Source: a bacterium
Lineage (GTDB): Bacteria > Zhuqueibacterota > QNDG01 > JAGLOF01
Assembly (NCBI GenBank): GCA_016934955.1
Contig: JAFGRY010000027.1
Location: forward strand, 1-64,000
DNA: 64,000 nucleotides
Direction: 5' to 3'
Shown: one piece after another, positions 36,727-46,900 of the stretch
How positions within the stretch are numbered: position 1 is the stretch's first letter
Layout: the number at the start of each line of letters is the position of its first letter
Made by a program: the position numbers and the translations under genes
Notes under the pieces: generated by a model
The model's input: only the letters and a program-made list of their open reading frames with translations
Database searches by the model: none
What the model was told of the DNA's origin: nothing

Positions 36727-38058
36727 ATGAACGGAAAAATGATGTACCGCCTGGCTGTGACGGTCATATTCGTTACATCTGCAGCGGCAGCCCAGAATGT
36801 CTGGATTCCGGTTGGCAGCGGCTCGGGGAATACGCTGACCCAGGTCAGATTTTTCAATGAAGCGGAGGGGTGGATCCGGGGGGATAACGGTACGATGCTG
36901 ATGACAGCCGATTCCGGGAACACCTGGCATCCTGTCGCGGATGCCGCACCCTATTACATCGATGATGTCCAGTTTGTCAATGCATCAACCGGCTACGGAT
37001 GTACCAGTTATGTATGGGGGCCGTCGGCCGGTACGACACTCTTCTTCAGGACATACGATGGCGGAGAGAACTGGGATGTGGAAGCCCTCGATCTGGATTA
37101 TGCCTGGCTCGATCCCATGTTCTTTTTCGATGCGGGACATGGCTGGATGTTCGTCAACAGCGGCCCCTTTGTCGGGTCTGTCATGATTACCCGGGACAGC
37201 GCCCGGACATGGCACGAGTACGCGTTCACTATGCCCTCAGCAGGGAGCACGGATGGTACACGGATCACTGATTTCAGTTTTTCCAGCCCGGCCGCAGGCT
37301 GGGCGTGCGGGTGGAGAAAGACGACTGTCGGCGGCAATCCCGGCTGGAAGGACTGTGTGCTTTTCCATACCATCGACGGTGGTGAGCACTGGAACACCGC
37401 TGTTCTGGACTATGCAATTCCCCGGAAGATCGTCGGACTCGACGACCAATGTGCCTGGGTCATCGTGGTTCCGTTTTCAGCGTATGACCCCCTCGATTAT
37501 ACAATAGCCCGAACAACCGATGGCGGCAGTGTATGGGAAACCTTGAACGGCACTCCTCTGCTCAACAGCTTCTGGTTTGCGAATGCCGATTCCGGATGGG
37601 GGGTCAGCGATCATTCCGTGTATATAACCCGTGACGGCGGCGCCGCCTGGGAGATTGTCTACACCGATGAGTCCGTTCGTTTCCAGGATATCGATTTTTA
37701 CAGCGGAACCGGCTGTATCGTGGGCGACGATGGACTGATTCTCCAATACAGGCCGTCCAATACGGCTGTTGATGACAGCCATGATGCCGGACCGTCTTCT
37801 TTCACTCTGCTGCAGAACTATCCCAATCCCTTCAATGCAATGACGAAAATAGCCTTTGATCTGGACCGTGCGTCCGCCACTGAGATCAGGATCGTCGATC
37901 TGAACGGACGCCTGGTGAAAACCATCGACAAAGGCGTTCTGAACACGGGAAGGCATAATGTCATCTGGAATGCTTCCAGCGAGCCGTCCGGTGTGTATTG
38001 TATTACGGTGCAGGCGGGGGACGACGTTCAAACAATCAAGTGTCTGCTTGTCCGCTGA
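36727..38058 (+). CDS. Exported Ycf48/BNR-type propeller with T9SS sorting domain
   Basis: The ATG at 36727 follows GAGGAG and opens a 443-residue protein; an upstream extension is improbable. A signal peptide ('AVTVIFVTSAAAAQ') is followed by repeated 'GNTWHPVADA', 'GGENWDVEALDLD', 'ARTWHEYAF', 'GGEHWNTAVLDY', 'GGSVWETLNG' and 'GGAAWEIVY' segments, the BNR/Asp-box-like motifs of a Ycf48/sialidase-type propeller. The last about 85 residues ('FTLLQNYPNPFNAMTKIAFDL' region to 'KCLLVR') are a type A T9SS domain. It is a surface-exposed or released protein of unknown ligand. Confidence 0.85.
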   Translation: MNGKMMYRLAVTVIFVTSAAAAQNVWIPVGSGSGNTLTQVRFFNEAEGWIRGDNGTMLMTADSGNTWHPVADAAPYYIDDVQFVNASTGYGCTSYVWGPSAGTTLFFRTYDGGENWDVEALDLDYAWLDPMFFFDAGHGWMFVNSGPFVGSVMITRDSARTWHEYAFTMPSAGSTDGTRITDFSFSSPAAGWACGWRKTTVGGNPGWKDCVLFHTIDGGEHWNTAVLDYAIPRKIVGLDDQCAWVIVVPFSAYDPLDYTIARTTDGGSVWETLNGTPLLNSFWFANADSGWGVSDHSVYITRDGGAAWEIVYTDESVRFQDIDFYSGTGCIVGDDGLILQYRPSNTAVDDSHDAGPSSFTLLQNYPNPFNAMTKIAFDLDRASATEIRIVDLNGRLVKTIDKGVLNTGRHNVIWNASSEPSGVYCITVQAGDDVQTIKCLLVR

Positions 38059-38110
38059 CTGTTTGCGAGAAGGGCCTGACACTACACTATTATAATTAAA
38101 AATAAATAAA

Positions 38111-38146
38111 ACAAGCCGGCAGCGGGGTGGTATGCTGCCGGCTTGT
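38111..38146. terminator. Bidirectional terminator between convergent T9SS cargo genes
   Basis: ACAAGCCGGCAGC (38111-38123) and GCTGCCGGCTTGT (38134-38146) form a 13-base stem. A T-rich stretch follows it when read on the minus strand, so it terminates the LRR gene. On the plus strand it follows the BNR gene, with fewer T after it. Confidence 0.82.
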
Positions 38147-38162
38147 CTGCTGTTCAGGGGCG

Positions 38163-41100
38163 CTACTGCAGCAGCACCGCTTTTTGCATCTCTCTTTGCT
38201 CCCCCGATTTTAAAATGATCAGGTATGTGCCGGAGGCCGCTTTACGGCCGCTGCTATCCCGGCCATCCCACCAGGCAGCATGCGTGCCGGCTGCCTGTGT
38301 TCCGTCAACCAGCGTTCGTATATGTCGCCCCAGCAGGTCAAACACCGTCAGTTCAACCTGCCCCCGGGCAGGGACGTGGTACCGGATTCTGGTTTCCGGA
38401 TTGAACGGGTTGGGGTACGGCGGTTCCAGCAGCCAGGTTTTCGGCTGCTGATCCGTCCTCTGTTCTTCTACTGCGGTAGCTGCCGTGGCGAATGTCAGGA
38501 AACAGAATTCATTCATACTGACGTAGAGAAGCTGTGCTGTTTCATCAACATGGTCAACGGTGAGCTCCCGCCACTCGCCCTCGGCGGTGTGATAATAATT
38601 GACGATGAGGTCGAGAGCGGATGCGACACCCGCAGCATCCAGATCTTCCTGTGTATAGGGAACCGCAACCATGATATCATGCGCGAAAGCGAGTCCGTCC
38701 GGTCCGAAATAATAGTCGAGCCCGATGCCGCGGTATCCCTCGGGAAGCGGCGGCAGGTTTCCGGCCAGGCCGATGCTGATCTCGACGGTATCGACGAGCG
38801 CGTTCGCAGGCAGTGCGATGCGGACGCCCAGGCTGTCATGGGTGATGGTGCCGCCTTCGGGACCGGCACTATAGCTGTTGACAGTGGTTGTATCGAGTAT
38901 GGCCGTGCCCGTGAAGAAGGTCCAGGAGGAATCACATACCGATTCAGGGTGTCCGATCTCACTGAATTGCACCCGGACACTGACCGTACTGTCCTGCGGG
39001 AAATCGTCTGCGGGCGAAATAACCACACGGTAATGGGGGCCGGCCTCAGTGATCACGACTGTTGAATCTGTTTCCGGAATCCCGCCGCTGACGACCTGAA
39101 TATCATTGATCCAGCAGTTGAGCGCAGCCAGATCGACACCGTCCCCTGAGTCGGCCGCCATGAACTGGATCGAGGCGTTAAGAGGGACCGACGCTGCTGA
39201 ATCGACGGGAAACAGGTATGAGAGGAACGGTCCCCTGCTGCTGCCCGTGCGACCGAAGATCGCGGTTCGCTGATATGAGGTGTCCATGGTTACGGACACG
39301 GACGAGAGCGCCGGATCATCGATCCCGTTCCCTTCCCAGCGCAGGAAGTCCCATCCCGGCGCGGCCACGGCATCGAGATCGACAATGTCGTTGTGGTCAT
39401 ATTCATACGTTCCCTCCGCGGGATCGGTGGATCCGCCTGCCGCGGGTTCATGACTGATCGACAGGGTGTGCCGGTTCGCTTCGGCCTTCAGGGGAACGGT
39501 GAAGGGATTTTCATCTCCATCGTCGCTGAGGATTGTCAGCGCCGCTTCCTTTTTGCCGGGATCAGCGGAGAGGAACCTGAGAAGCGCGGTAGTGCTGTCG
39601 CCAGGGGGGAGCACGCTCTTGTCCGGTCCGGAAACAAGCGTGAAATTCGCCGCGTCAGTGCCGTTTATGCTGAGGGGCAGGGTCAGGGTGAGGTCTGCAC
39701 GACCGGCATTCGTGATCGTAATTATTCGCTCTTTAGGCCAGGTTATGTCCGTACGTCCCAAATCGAGTGTACTTCCGTTCTCAAGTGCGCCGCCGGCCCT
39801 GACACTGATTTCAGGCAGATTCCAGCCAACGGTGATGGTCGTCAACGGGGATTCACCGCTGATAAGGGTGTTCTCATTAGCGGAGTGGGGATTCGTCTGT
39901 GTCTTAACCCTGAACCAGTACTGCACGCCCTGCTCCAGACCGGTGACCAGCTGCCCGCCCTGCGCTTTATCGGGAGTGCTGCCGAAGAGTGTGTAGGGTC
40001 CGGCGGGATTTGTGGCATAGCTGACAAGATAGCCGCCGGTATCGCCTGCGTACGCGATTGTCGGCCACCAGAGCTGTACCGAGGTCCCGGACTGGTTCTG
40101 GCAGTTCAGAGCAGCGGGTGGGACTGTCTGAGTCGATTGCCAGTCGCCGCCATCCTGGACCGTATTGAGGTAGCTGATGACAGCCGGGTCATCCGAATAG
40201 AGTTTGTTATATCTGAAGTCACTTCCGCCTGGATATAACGACAGATTCGTCAATGCGGCGGGAACAGGACCTTCCAGGCTGTTGCCGTCGACCAGCAAGT
40301 CGTCGAGTGATGCAACATCGCCGAGTGCCGAGGGGATAGTGCCCGTCAGCCGGTTTTTCGAAAGTCCGACTATCCACAGGTAAGAAAGATTTCCCAGGAA
40401 TGAGGGAATCGTGCCGGTAAGGTGGTTCTCTCCCATCCAGAATACTTCTAGGTCCGCAAGAGCGCTCAGCTCGGCCGGGATGTCACCGGTGAGCGAATTG
40501 TCGGCCAGGCTGAGGACCCAGAGGCTGGCAAGTTTCCCGAGATTCCCGGGAATGGAACCTGTCAGATTGTTATCCTCCAGATCAAGCCATTCGAGTGAGG
40601 AAATGTCCCCGAGTGAGGCGGGGATTGCACCCGAGAGCTCGTTGACCCACAGGCTCAGGTAGGCAAGGTTAGGAAGGGTCCCAAGTGCGGAAGGGATCGG
40701 TCCCTGAAGATAATTGAAAGACAGGTCCAGCTCTCTCAGGTTGAGCAGCCCTCCCAAAGAGCCGGGAATGGAGCCGGTCAGGTAGTTGTCATCCAGATAG
40801 AGGACCGCAAGATTGGTGAGATTGCCGAGTTGCGACGGAATGGAGCCGGTCAGCTCATTGTCATATAGATCCAGGTAGACGAGTGCCGCACAGCCGCCAA
40901 GTGACGAGGGAATCGATCCTGAAAGATGATTTTGTTCCAGCACCAGTGTTTGCAGTGCCGTCATTACACCGATCTCGGACGGGATGGTCCCGTTAAGGTT
41001 ATTATTGTATAAAGTCAGTCCTGTAACACGATCACCAATGACGAGAATGCCATACCAGCTGTATACTGGTCCTGCGAGCCAGTTTGTCCGGTTGTTCCAA

Positions 41101-41399
41101 TTCGGGCCGTCGGTGCTGTTGTACAGGGCGACCAGCGCCAGTGAGTCAGCGGTGTTGACGGGGGGATAGCCCGGAGTCGTTACTGTCACAGGACGGGCCA
41201 GTGCCGGGTTCGGAGGCCTGTGGTAACCGTGCTTCTCCAGCAGCTCATTTTTCAGCTGGAGCGACGTTTGATTCGCGGCAGCCGTACGGGAATGTTCTTT
41301 GTGAAGCCGGTCCGGTGTCTGGGATACACCATTGGCGTACATGAGAAGGAGTGTGATGCAGAGCAGCACAGTAAGCGGTTGTTTCGGTGTTTTCTTCAT
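38163..41399 (-). CDS. Large exported LRR protein with T9SS sorting domain
   Basis: The 1078-residue protein begins with a signal peptide ('VLLCITLLLMYANGVSQ') and a short helical cap. About eleven plant-type 24-residue leucine-rich repeats follow (residues about 125-390, each 'L-T/S-G-x-IP-x-x-LG-x-L-x-x-L-x-x-L-x-L-x-x-N'). Then come a fibronectin-like region (about 420-520), a choice-of-anchor-D-like domain, an InlB-like beta repeat, and a C-terminal T9SS sorting domain ('YPNPFNPETRIRYHV' to 'KAVLLQ'). The repeats are ligand- or protein-binding; the domain order suggests adhesion. AGAGGA precedes ATG 41399, with a long leader. Confidence 0.88.
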   Translation of the reverse strand: MKKTPKQPLTVLLCITLLLMYANGVSQTPDRLHKEHSRTAAANQTSLQLKNELLEKHGYHRPPNPALARPVTVTTPGYPPVNTADSLALVALYNSTDGPNWNNRTNWLAGPVYSWYGILVIGDRVTGLTLYNNNLNGTIPSEIGVMTALQTLVLEQNHLSGSIPSSLGGCAALVYLDLYDNELTGSIPSQLGNLTNLAVLYLDDNYLTGSIPGSLGGLLNLRELDLSFNYLQGPIPSALGTLPNLAYLSLWVNELSGAIPASLGDISSLEWLDLEDNNLTGSIPGNLGKLASLWVLSLADNSLTGDIPAELSALADLEVFWMGENHLTGTIPSFLGNLSYLWIVGLSKNRLTGTIPSALGDVASLDDLLVDGNSLEGPVPAALTNLSLYPGGSDFRYNKLYSDDPAVISYLNTVQDGGDWQSTQTVPPAALNCQNQSGTSVQLWWPTIAYAGDTGGYLVSYATNPAGPYTLFGSTPDKAQGGQLVTGLEQGVQYWFRVKTQTNPHSANENTLISGESPLTTITVGWNLPEISVRAGGALENGSTLDLGRTDITWPKERIITITNAGRADLTLTLPLSINGTDAANFTLVSGPDKSVLPPGDSTTALLRFLSADPGKKEAALTILSDDGDENPFTVPLKAEANRHTLSISHEPAAGGSTDPAEGTYEYDHNDIVDLDAVAAPGWDFLRWEGNGIDDPALSSVSVTMDTSYQRTAIFGRTGSSRGPFLSYLFPVDSAASVPLNASIQFMAADSGDGVDLAALNCWINDIQVVSGGIPETDSTVVITEAGPHYRVVISPADDFPQDSTVSVRVQFSEIGHPESVCDSSWTFFTGTAILDTTTVNSYSAGPEGGTITHDSLGVRIALPANALVDTVEISIGLAGNLPPLPEGYRGIGLDYYFGPDGLAFAHDIMVAVPYTQEDLDAAGVASALDLIVNYYHTAEGEWRELTVDHVDETAQLLYVSMNEFCFLTFATAATAVEEQRTDQQPKTWLLEPPYPNPFNPETRIRYHVPARGQVELTVFDLLGRHIRTLVDGTQAAGTHAAWWDGRDSSGRKAASGTYLIILKSGEQREMQKAVLLQ

Positions 41400-41600
41400 A
41401 GCATCCTCTGGGTTAGGATTACATGTGTCAGGAGATAAGATCGACGTGTCCAGGTCCGAACATTAGACGGGTTACCGGACGGGACAGCAGTCCGGCCGTC
41501 CTGTCTGCAAGGGATGACGGTTCCGTGATCGAATCGGTGCGATCGATATACATGGAGCCCTCTATTGCAAAAGTGGTGCCGCATAGATCTTTTTGCAGGC
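41400..41600 (-). other. About 200-base leader of the LRR gene
   Basis: Between the promoter at 41605-41633 and the LRR start the leader is about 199 bases long and holds several dyads, including CCGGAC..GTCCGG near 41474-41494. No riboswitch family was recognised. Two short frames cross it, one of which ends by overlapping the LRR ATG; neither is convincing as a gene. Confidence 0.4.
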
Positions 41601-41604
41601 CTGT

Positions 41605-41633
41605 TTAATAGGACATTATGGTCATACTGTCAA
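41605..41633 (-). promoter_or_regulatory. Promoter of the LRR gene
   Basis: On the minus strand TTGACA (41633-41628) and TATTAA (41610-41605) are 17 bases apart. It lies downstream of the thioredoxin-like gene and starts the long leader of the LRR gene. Confidence 0.65.
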
Positions 41634-41701
41634 TTCGTGGGACAGGGGTAACGGGAATTGTTTTGGCAAAACCGGCAGCGGTATACGCGGGGAAGATCGA
41701 T

Positions 41702-42010
41702 TCAATCGCTGAAGCGGAGCGCGTACAGACGGCTGAGTCGGGTTCGAATCTCATCGATCCCGAAGCCTCTTGCCCACCTGATGGTCTCTTGGCCCTCGAA
41801 TACGGCGACGGCAACAGGAGCGGTGAAGACATTGTACCGCACGGCGATCTCGGGATGGCGGGTGGTATCTATGTACACGAAGTCCATTTTCGGGAATTCC
41901 TGCATTATCATCGATGCAACCGCAGGCCGCAGCACCCGGCAGACAGTGCATTCCGGTGTGCTGAACCAGTAGAGAGCGTCCGGATATTCTTTCAAAGAGA
42001 TCGTGTTCAT
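41702..42010 (-). CDS. Thioredoxin-like protein
   Basis: The 102-residue product has the thioredoxin fold pattern: 'ALYWFSTPECTVCRVLRPAV' with active-site CTVC, 'DFVYIDTTRHPEIAVRYNVFTAPVAVAVF' with the cis-proline 'TAPV', and a terminal helix. It has no signal peptide and would act in the cytoplasm as a small thiol redox protein. ATG 42010 has AAGGAG upstream; a longer in-frame start is not needed. It lies before the LRR gene promoter and is not part of that unit. Confidence 0.88.
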   Translation of the reverse strand: MNTISLKEYPDALYWFSTPECTVCRVLRPAVASMIMQEFPKMDFVYIDTTRHPEIAVRYNVFTAPVAVAVFEGQETIRWARGFGIDEIRTRLSRLYALRFSD

Positions 42011-42178
42011 GGTACACTCCTTTATCCGCCGGGACAATATACATTACAGAACGTATGATCGCCACTACATTCTGCAACGCACTATCCGCTTGACTGTAAG
42101 CGTGGAAATGGGTATTCTGTAGGGTATTCCCTTTTATACACAGCCGGTATTTGGTTTCAGGGTCGCTGGAGGGAGCGC

Positions 42179-42778
42179 ATGTTCAACAGCAGTGTGAAGA
42201 TCGTCTGTTTTATCGGCATCCTGATCATGACCGTGGTGAGAACCGCCTGTACGGGCCGGTATCGAACACTGCAGTCGGAAGAGAAACAGTCTTCCGCGTT
42301 CGATACGATTCTGCTCGCGTTTTCCGGTGTCGGAATGATCGTTCCGGTCGTGTATGTCCTGTCACCTCTCCTCGATTTCGCGGATTACCGTGTCCCTGCC
42401 TGGTTTCCCCCGGCGGGCATGCTTCTTTTCCTGCCGGCGATATTCCTGCTGTGGCGGTCCCATGCCGATCTGGGCGGCAACTGGACGCCGGTGCTTTCCT
42501 TACGGAAGGATCACCATCTGGTGACCGGGGGGATCTACCGGCATATACGGCATCCCATGTACACCGCTCATCTGCTATGGGGTCTCGCCCAGGTACTGCT
42601 GCTTCCGAACTGGATCGCTGGATACGCACTGCTGGCAGCGGTGCTCCCTCAGGTGCTGCTTCGCATCGGCGCTGAAGAGCGGATGATGGTCAGACGGTTC
42701 GGCGGCGCCTACAGAACCTATCAGGTGCATACCGGCATGCTGCTGCCGGAGCTTTTTTCATCCCGGGCCCGGCGGTGA
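42179..42778 (+). CDS. Isoprenylcysteine carboxyl methyltransferase (ICMT)-like membrane protein
   Basis: The 199-residue protein has four or five hydrophobic helices and the C-terminal ICMT/phospholipid methyltransferase motif 'LVTGGIYRHIRHPMYTAHLLW' followed by 'EERMMVRRFGGAYRTYQ'. These are the SAM-binding and catalytic residues of the membrane methyltransferase family. In bacteria the substrate is rarely known; lipids are plausible. GGAG lies before the ATG at 42179. Confidence 0.88.
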   Translation: MFNSSVKIVCFIGILIMTVVRTACTGRYRTLQSEEKQSSAFDTILLAFSGVGMIVPVVYVLSPLLDFADYRVPAWFPPAGMLLFLPAIFLLWRSHADLGGNWTPVLSLRKDHHLVTGGIYRHIRHPMYTAHLLWGLAQVLLLPNWIAGYALLAAVLPQVLLRIGAEERMMVRRFGGAYRTYQVHTGMLLPELFSSRARR

Positions 42779-42906
42779 ACGGGGCATTTCCCTCTATCGC
42801 CCGGTACCGGCTGCGGAGGGTATAGACTGTCCGCATTCCCTGAAACCGTCGACGTGTTGTCCCCGGATACCGGCCGCCAGACCGGCCGCATGACAAGGAT
42901 TCGCCT

Positions 42907-44271
42907 GTGAGCTCTCGAATACGCGTGTTCATGAATCGGCATGCTGTTGCCCTGGTCATTTTCATCCTTGCCTTCGCACTGAGGCTGGGACTCTTCCTCC
43001 TGATTCAGCCGTGGCATCAGGATGCGGCTGAACACCAGATCATTGTGGATGACGCGGTCTCCTACCATCGCCTCGGTGTCAATCTGCTCGAGGCAGGTGT
43101 CTATTCAAACGCGGAAGGCCCCCCCTATGCCCGGCACATGTACAGGACACCGATGTATCCTTTTTTTCTCACCGCGGTTTACTCTGTCTTCGGCATCAAA
43201 GCGTATGCGGCTGTACTCGTCCAGATGATCATGAGCGCAGGCATGTGCGTGGTTCTCTATCGTCTCGGGATCATGCTGTTCGATCCTGTCGCTGCCCGAA
43301 TAGCGGCACTTCTTCTGGCTGTGGATCATTCCCAGATAGTGTATGCCAATCAGCTGCTGTCAGAAACGCTTTTTACATGTCTGTTTCTTCTCGGTATCTA
43401 CTGGTTTTTTTCGTTTTTACTGAAACAACGCATCAGGTACCTGATCTACGCGGGGTTCTACCTTGGTTTCTCGGTTCTCTGCCGGCCGGTGGCGCTGTAC
43501 TATATTGTCATCGCAGCAGCGGTGCTGCTGATCTGGTTCAGAGACCAGGTAAAAACCGCTCTGACCGGCACCGCTCTCTATACCGCGGTGCTGCTGCTCA
43601 GTCTCGCTCCCTGGCTGGCCCGAAACTGTGCCCTTTCCGGGGGAGGCGTGTTCGTTTCCGAGATGGAGGGAGTCGCTCTCTCCTGGTATACTGAATCGAT
43701 CAGGGAACGGCTGTACGGGAGCGATGGGCCCGCTCAAGCTCCGGAACAGGAGAGCGGGGAGGCGCCAGACGAAGAGAATATGAAACAGGCCGGGCGGGTC
43801 CGGCTGTTGCCGGTGCTGGCCAGGGAATCGCTGGAGTATACGGGTAAGGTGCTGCTGTTTTTCATAATGCCGGCCGGAGGGGAGAATGTCTATGCCCGGA
43901 TGCTGCAGGTGGAACAGCGGCAATGGGACAGAGATCACTTCATCGAGAAACCGATGCAGCTGCTGTCGGATGCATTGCACGGAATGCCGTTACGGCAGTG
44001 GGCGGTTATTGTCTTCTCCACAGGCTGGATGGTGTTCATCAATGCGGCGGTGCTGGCGGGAGTCCGGTACGGCTTGAGATCCGAGGACCGCCGGATCATT
44101 CAGGTGCTGTCGGTAATCATCCTGTATTTCGCATTGGTGACGGGAGCCGCGTTCGCCGCGCGGTTCAGGATCCCGGTAATGCCGTATCTGGTGCTTCTGG
44201 CGGGAGCGGGGCTCTCCGGTCGATATAAAAACGGTACCCGTCCGTTGAGCCGGGAGGCACCGGCGGATTAG
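42907..44271 (+). CDS. Polytopic glycosyltransferase (GT39/ArnT-like)
   Basis: The 454-residue protein has about eleven membrane helices and, between the first two, an extracytoplasmic loop with '[20 protein letters not shown]' and '[17 protein letters not shown]', the acidic pair and PMYP/Px-type signature of the GT-C (PMT/ArnT) superfamily. It would use a polyprenyl-linked sugar donor at the outer face of the inner membrane. GTG 42907 is the start. It converges with the minus-strand locus, overlapping its last gene by four bases. Confidence 0.82.
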   Translation: MSSRIRVFMNRHAVALVIFILAFALRLGLFLLIQPWHQDAAEHQIIVDDAVSYHRLGVNLLEAGVYSNAEGPPYARHMYRTPMYPFFLTAVYSVFGIKAYAAVLVQMIMSAGMCVVLYRLGIMLFDPVAARIAALLLAVDHSQIVYANQLLSETLFTCLFLLGIYWFFSFLLKQRIRYLIYAGFYLGFSVLCRPVALYYIVIAAAVLLIWFRDQVKTALTGTALYTAVLLLSLAPWLARNCALSGGGVFVSEMEGVALSWYTESIRERLYGSDGPAQAPEQESGEAPDEENMKQAGRVRLLPVLARESLEYTGKVLLFFIMPAGGENVYARMLQVEQRQWDRDHFIEKPMQLLSDALHGMPLRQWAVIVFSTGWMVFINAAVLAGVRYGLRSEDRRIIQVLSVIILYFALVTGAAFAARFRIPVMPYLVLLAGAGLSGRYKNGTRPLSREAPAD

Positions 44272-45758
44272 CGCTTTCCTTCGTGCAGTTCCTCTTCGGT
44301 GTTGATGTTCCAGAGAGCTTCCTTGCTTTCCGTTCCCTGCAGGATGAGTTCAACCGCCGTGAGAGCGGAGAGCATGGAGTGGTCCTGATTGTTGTAGCGA
44401 TGCATGCCGTTGCGACCTATGGGAAAAAGACGGATGAACTGGTCCAGATAGGCGCGTATCAGCGGCAGCTCGTCGTAGGTGCCGAAATAGGCGGGATAGG
44501 CTTTCGGCTGTCTGATAACCACCGCATCCAGAATGTCCGCTTTATGTATGATATGCAGTGAGACCAGCTCCTCCGCGGCCAGGTCGCACAGCTGCCTGTC
44601 GGTCATTCGCCACATCTCGTCCGTCTCACTGCAGAAATACTCAGCGCCTATCCACGCCGTGGAGGAATCCCTGACCATGTAGGGGCTCCAGTTGTTGAAC
44701 AGCTGCAGCCGGCCCACACGCACGCTGTCTTCCTGGATATAGATCCACTGATCCTGCAGGTCGAGAGCCAGCTCATTCAACAGCAGCCCGACGATGATAA
44801 AATGACGGTAGACGAGACCGGCGGCAGCGTTCATCACCGGCTCCGGAACGGGTGTTTCGATGGCGGCGATCAGATCCTGCAGCGGCATGGAGGAAATGAG
44901 ATAGTCCGCGGGAATGTCTTCGGTGTTGCCGGTTTTCTCGTCCCTGACGCGAACGAGAAAACGGTTTCCCGGCAACGGGCGCACACCGGTTACTTTATGG
45001 GAGTATATTATGCTGCCTCCGCCCTGACGGATGCGCGCCGCGGCTTCCTCCCAAAGCTGGCCCGGTCCGAATTTGGGATAGGTAAACGTCTTTATCAGAG
45101 AGGGTTCCCCCGCTTTCCGGGAAAGGCTTGCCAGGGAAAGAAAATGCTCTTTGATTGCGTGCAGAAGGGTTTTGGCAATCGAGAGGTTCTTGATGCGCTG
45201 GGATCCCCATTCAGGCTTGATTTCCCGGCAGGATACACCCCACACCTTTTCGGTATACCCCTTAAAAAAGGTACGGTATAGTTCCTTGCCGAAGCGGTGA
45301 ATGAAGAGATCCTCCAGTGTTTCGACAGGATCTTCTTTGGCGATGCGGACAGCGAGGTAGCTGACGCAGATTTTTACCGTTCTCCACAATCCCAGCTTGC
45401 GAAACGTATCGATATTCAGTTTTACCGGATACTCGAAGAGGCTGTTGAGGAAATAGATATGTGAACGCCGGTCCCGAACGAGCATGACATTGTCCACCTG
45501 ATCGGGGTCGTGATCGGTGTTGTTCTGAAGGGGCAGCATATTCAGCCACCAGGCGTTGACCCACTTCGATTTAGAGAAGAACCGATGGCCGCCGATATCC
45601 AGTCTGTTCCCCTTGTAGGTTTCGGTGCGGGAGAGCCCGCCGGTTTTATCAGTTTCTTCGAAAATAACCGGAGTGATGTCTGATCGGGCGATCAATTCAG
45701 AAGCGGCGGTGAGTCCGGCGGGTCCGGCGCCGATAATGAGGGCGATTTTCCTGGTCAT
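44268..45758 (-). CDS. FAD-dependent oxidoreductase, UDP-galactopyranose-mutase/protoporphyrinogen-oxidase-like
   Basis: The 496-residue protein begins at ATG 45758 with a dinucleotide motif '[20 protein letters not shown]' and '[22 protein letters not shown]', the typical FAD-binding start of UGM-like/amino-oxidase proteins found in polysaccharide loci. The C-terminal part has '[21 protein letters not shown]', the second FAD contact. It is either a sugar-ring mutase or a glycan-associated oxidase. The SD is weak. It is the last gene of the minus-strand locus; 209 bases separate it from the preceding GT2. Confidence 0.82.
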   Translation of the reverse strand: MTRKIALIIGAGPAGLTAASELIARSDITPVIFEETDKTGGLSRTETYKGNRLDIGGHRFFSKSKWVNAWWLNMLPLQNNTDHDPDQVDNVMLVRDRRSHIYFLNSLFEYPVKLNIDTFRKLGLWRTVKICVSYLAVRIAKEDPVETLEDLFIHRFGKELYRTFFKGYTEKVWGVSCREIKPEWGSQRIKNLSIAKTLLHAIKEHFLSLASLSRKAGEPSLIKTFTYPKFGPGQLWEEAAARIRQGGGSIIYSHKVTGVRPLPGNRFLVRVRDEKTGNTEDIPADYLISSMPLQDLIAAIETPVPEPVMNAAAGLVYRHFIIVGLLLNELALDLQDQWIYIQEDSVRVGRLQLFNNWSPYMVRDSSTAWIGAEYFCSETDEMWRMTDRQLCDLAAEELVSLHIIHKADILDAVVIRQPKAYPAYFGTYDELPLIRAYLDQFIRLFPIGRNGMHRYNNQDHSMLSALTAVELILQGTESKEALWNINTEEELHEGKR

Positions 45759-45967
45759 AAAACGGTATTTCCCATCGCTTATTTCCCATGCATGCGGGAT
45801 GCTGATTATGAATCGCCGCAGAGACCGGCCGATCCGGATGCAGATGCATGCTTTGCCTAAGGTACGTAAAACCGCACAGGTTTCCCACAACTATTTTCTC
45901 ACGCAGTTCCGTCATCCTCGCCTGCCGGGGTTCCGGGCATACGATGCCTGCTGCATGGCACGGTATG

Positions 45968-46867
45968 TCAGGTGCGCCGGCCGGGCAGATGCCTGATTCT
46001 CTGGATAAAAAATCCCGCCGCGTTAGCGACCTGGGAAAGCACCAGAAGCATTGCCTGTGTGCACGCGCCGGCTTTTTTCCGTTTTCCGCGGAATGGATAG
46101 AGAAGCAGGTTAAGGTAAAATACAGGCGGTTCAAGGCGCATTTCACTCTGGCTGCGGCGAGCCCGGATGCGATGGAAGCGAAGGGCGCTGCTTCCGTAAT
46201 TGTAGTGCTGCCGCCAGAAGGTACGCAGGTTCAGATAGTGGGCGTGCCTGATCAGGACTTCCGGAGCGTACATAATGGGATACCCATGCGACAGCCAGCG
46301 GTCGCAGAATTCTCTGTCCTCGGCAGCGGCATTGGGAAAGGAGGTGTCGAATCCATTGAGGCCGAGAAAGATCTCTTTGGGCATGGCGAGATTGTTCGAT
46401 GTGAGAAAAGAGGCGCGGCCGGATTGCCTGTTATAATATGAAAACAGGTAGTCGATAAGCAGCTGGCTGGTTGAAGAATATACATTGTCGGACAGGGCAT
46501 TGACGCTTTTTCCGCCTATGCAGCAATTCGGGGATGTGTGGAAGCGGTCGGCCAGTGTGCGCAGCCATGCAGGTTCGGGCATACAGTCGTCATCGGTAAA
46601 GGCAAGATAGGAGCCCCTGGCGTGGGCCGCCCCGGTATTGCGGGCCGCCGCCGGGCCGGCGTTTTCCCGGGAAATCAAGGTCAGCTGCAGGCTGTGTTCC
46701 ACTGCGGTTATCGCGGATACAGGCGGCCGCTTGCTCCCGTCATCGACGACGATGACTTCAAACCGGTGTCGGGGATAATCGAGAGAGATCAGTGATTGCA
46801 GGCAGGCCTGCAGCTGCGCTTCCCGGTTGCGGGTGGGAATGATGATGGAAAAAAACGGGTCTTTCAT
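45968..46867 (-). CDS. Glycosyltransferase family 2
   Basis: The 299-residue protein has the GT-A fold: 'FFSIIIPTRNREAQLQACL', 'EVIVVDDGSK' (nucleotide binding), 'AAARNTGAAHARGSYLAFTDDD' (DxD-like) and 'NGFDTSFPNAAAEDREFCDRW' (ED catalytic base). It transfers a sugar from a nucleotide donor. ATG 46867 follows AAGGA. It lies between the terminal oxidoreductase and a radical SAM gene in the locus. Confidence 0.9.
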   Translation of the reverse strand: MKDPFFSIIIPTRNREAQLQACLQSLISLDYPRHRFEVIVVDDGSKRPPVSAITAVEHSLQLTLISRENAGPAAARNTGAAHARGSYLAFTDDDCMPEPAWLRTLADRFHTSPNCCIGGKSVNALSDNVYSSTSQLLIDYLFSYYNRQSGRASFLTSNNLAMPKEIFLGLNGFDTSFPNAAAEDREFCDRWLSHGYPIMYAPEVLIRHAHYLNLRTFWRQHYNYGSSALRFHRIRARRSQSEMRLEPPVFYLNLLLYPFRGKRKKAGACTQAMLLVLSQVANAAGFFIQRIRHLPGRRT

Positions 46868-46900
46868 GATCGGTCCTTGCCGGTGTTTCACGTTCCGGCG

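Noticed and set aside
39393-40238. Plus-strand ORF opposite the LRR gene
   Set aside because: It mirrors the repeat region and has no start signal or homologous motif.
41396-41584. Short frame in the LRR leader
   Set aside because: Its stop overlaps the LRR ATG, which looked like coupling, but it has no SD and an improbable composition.
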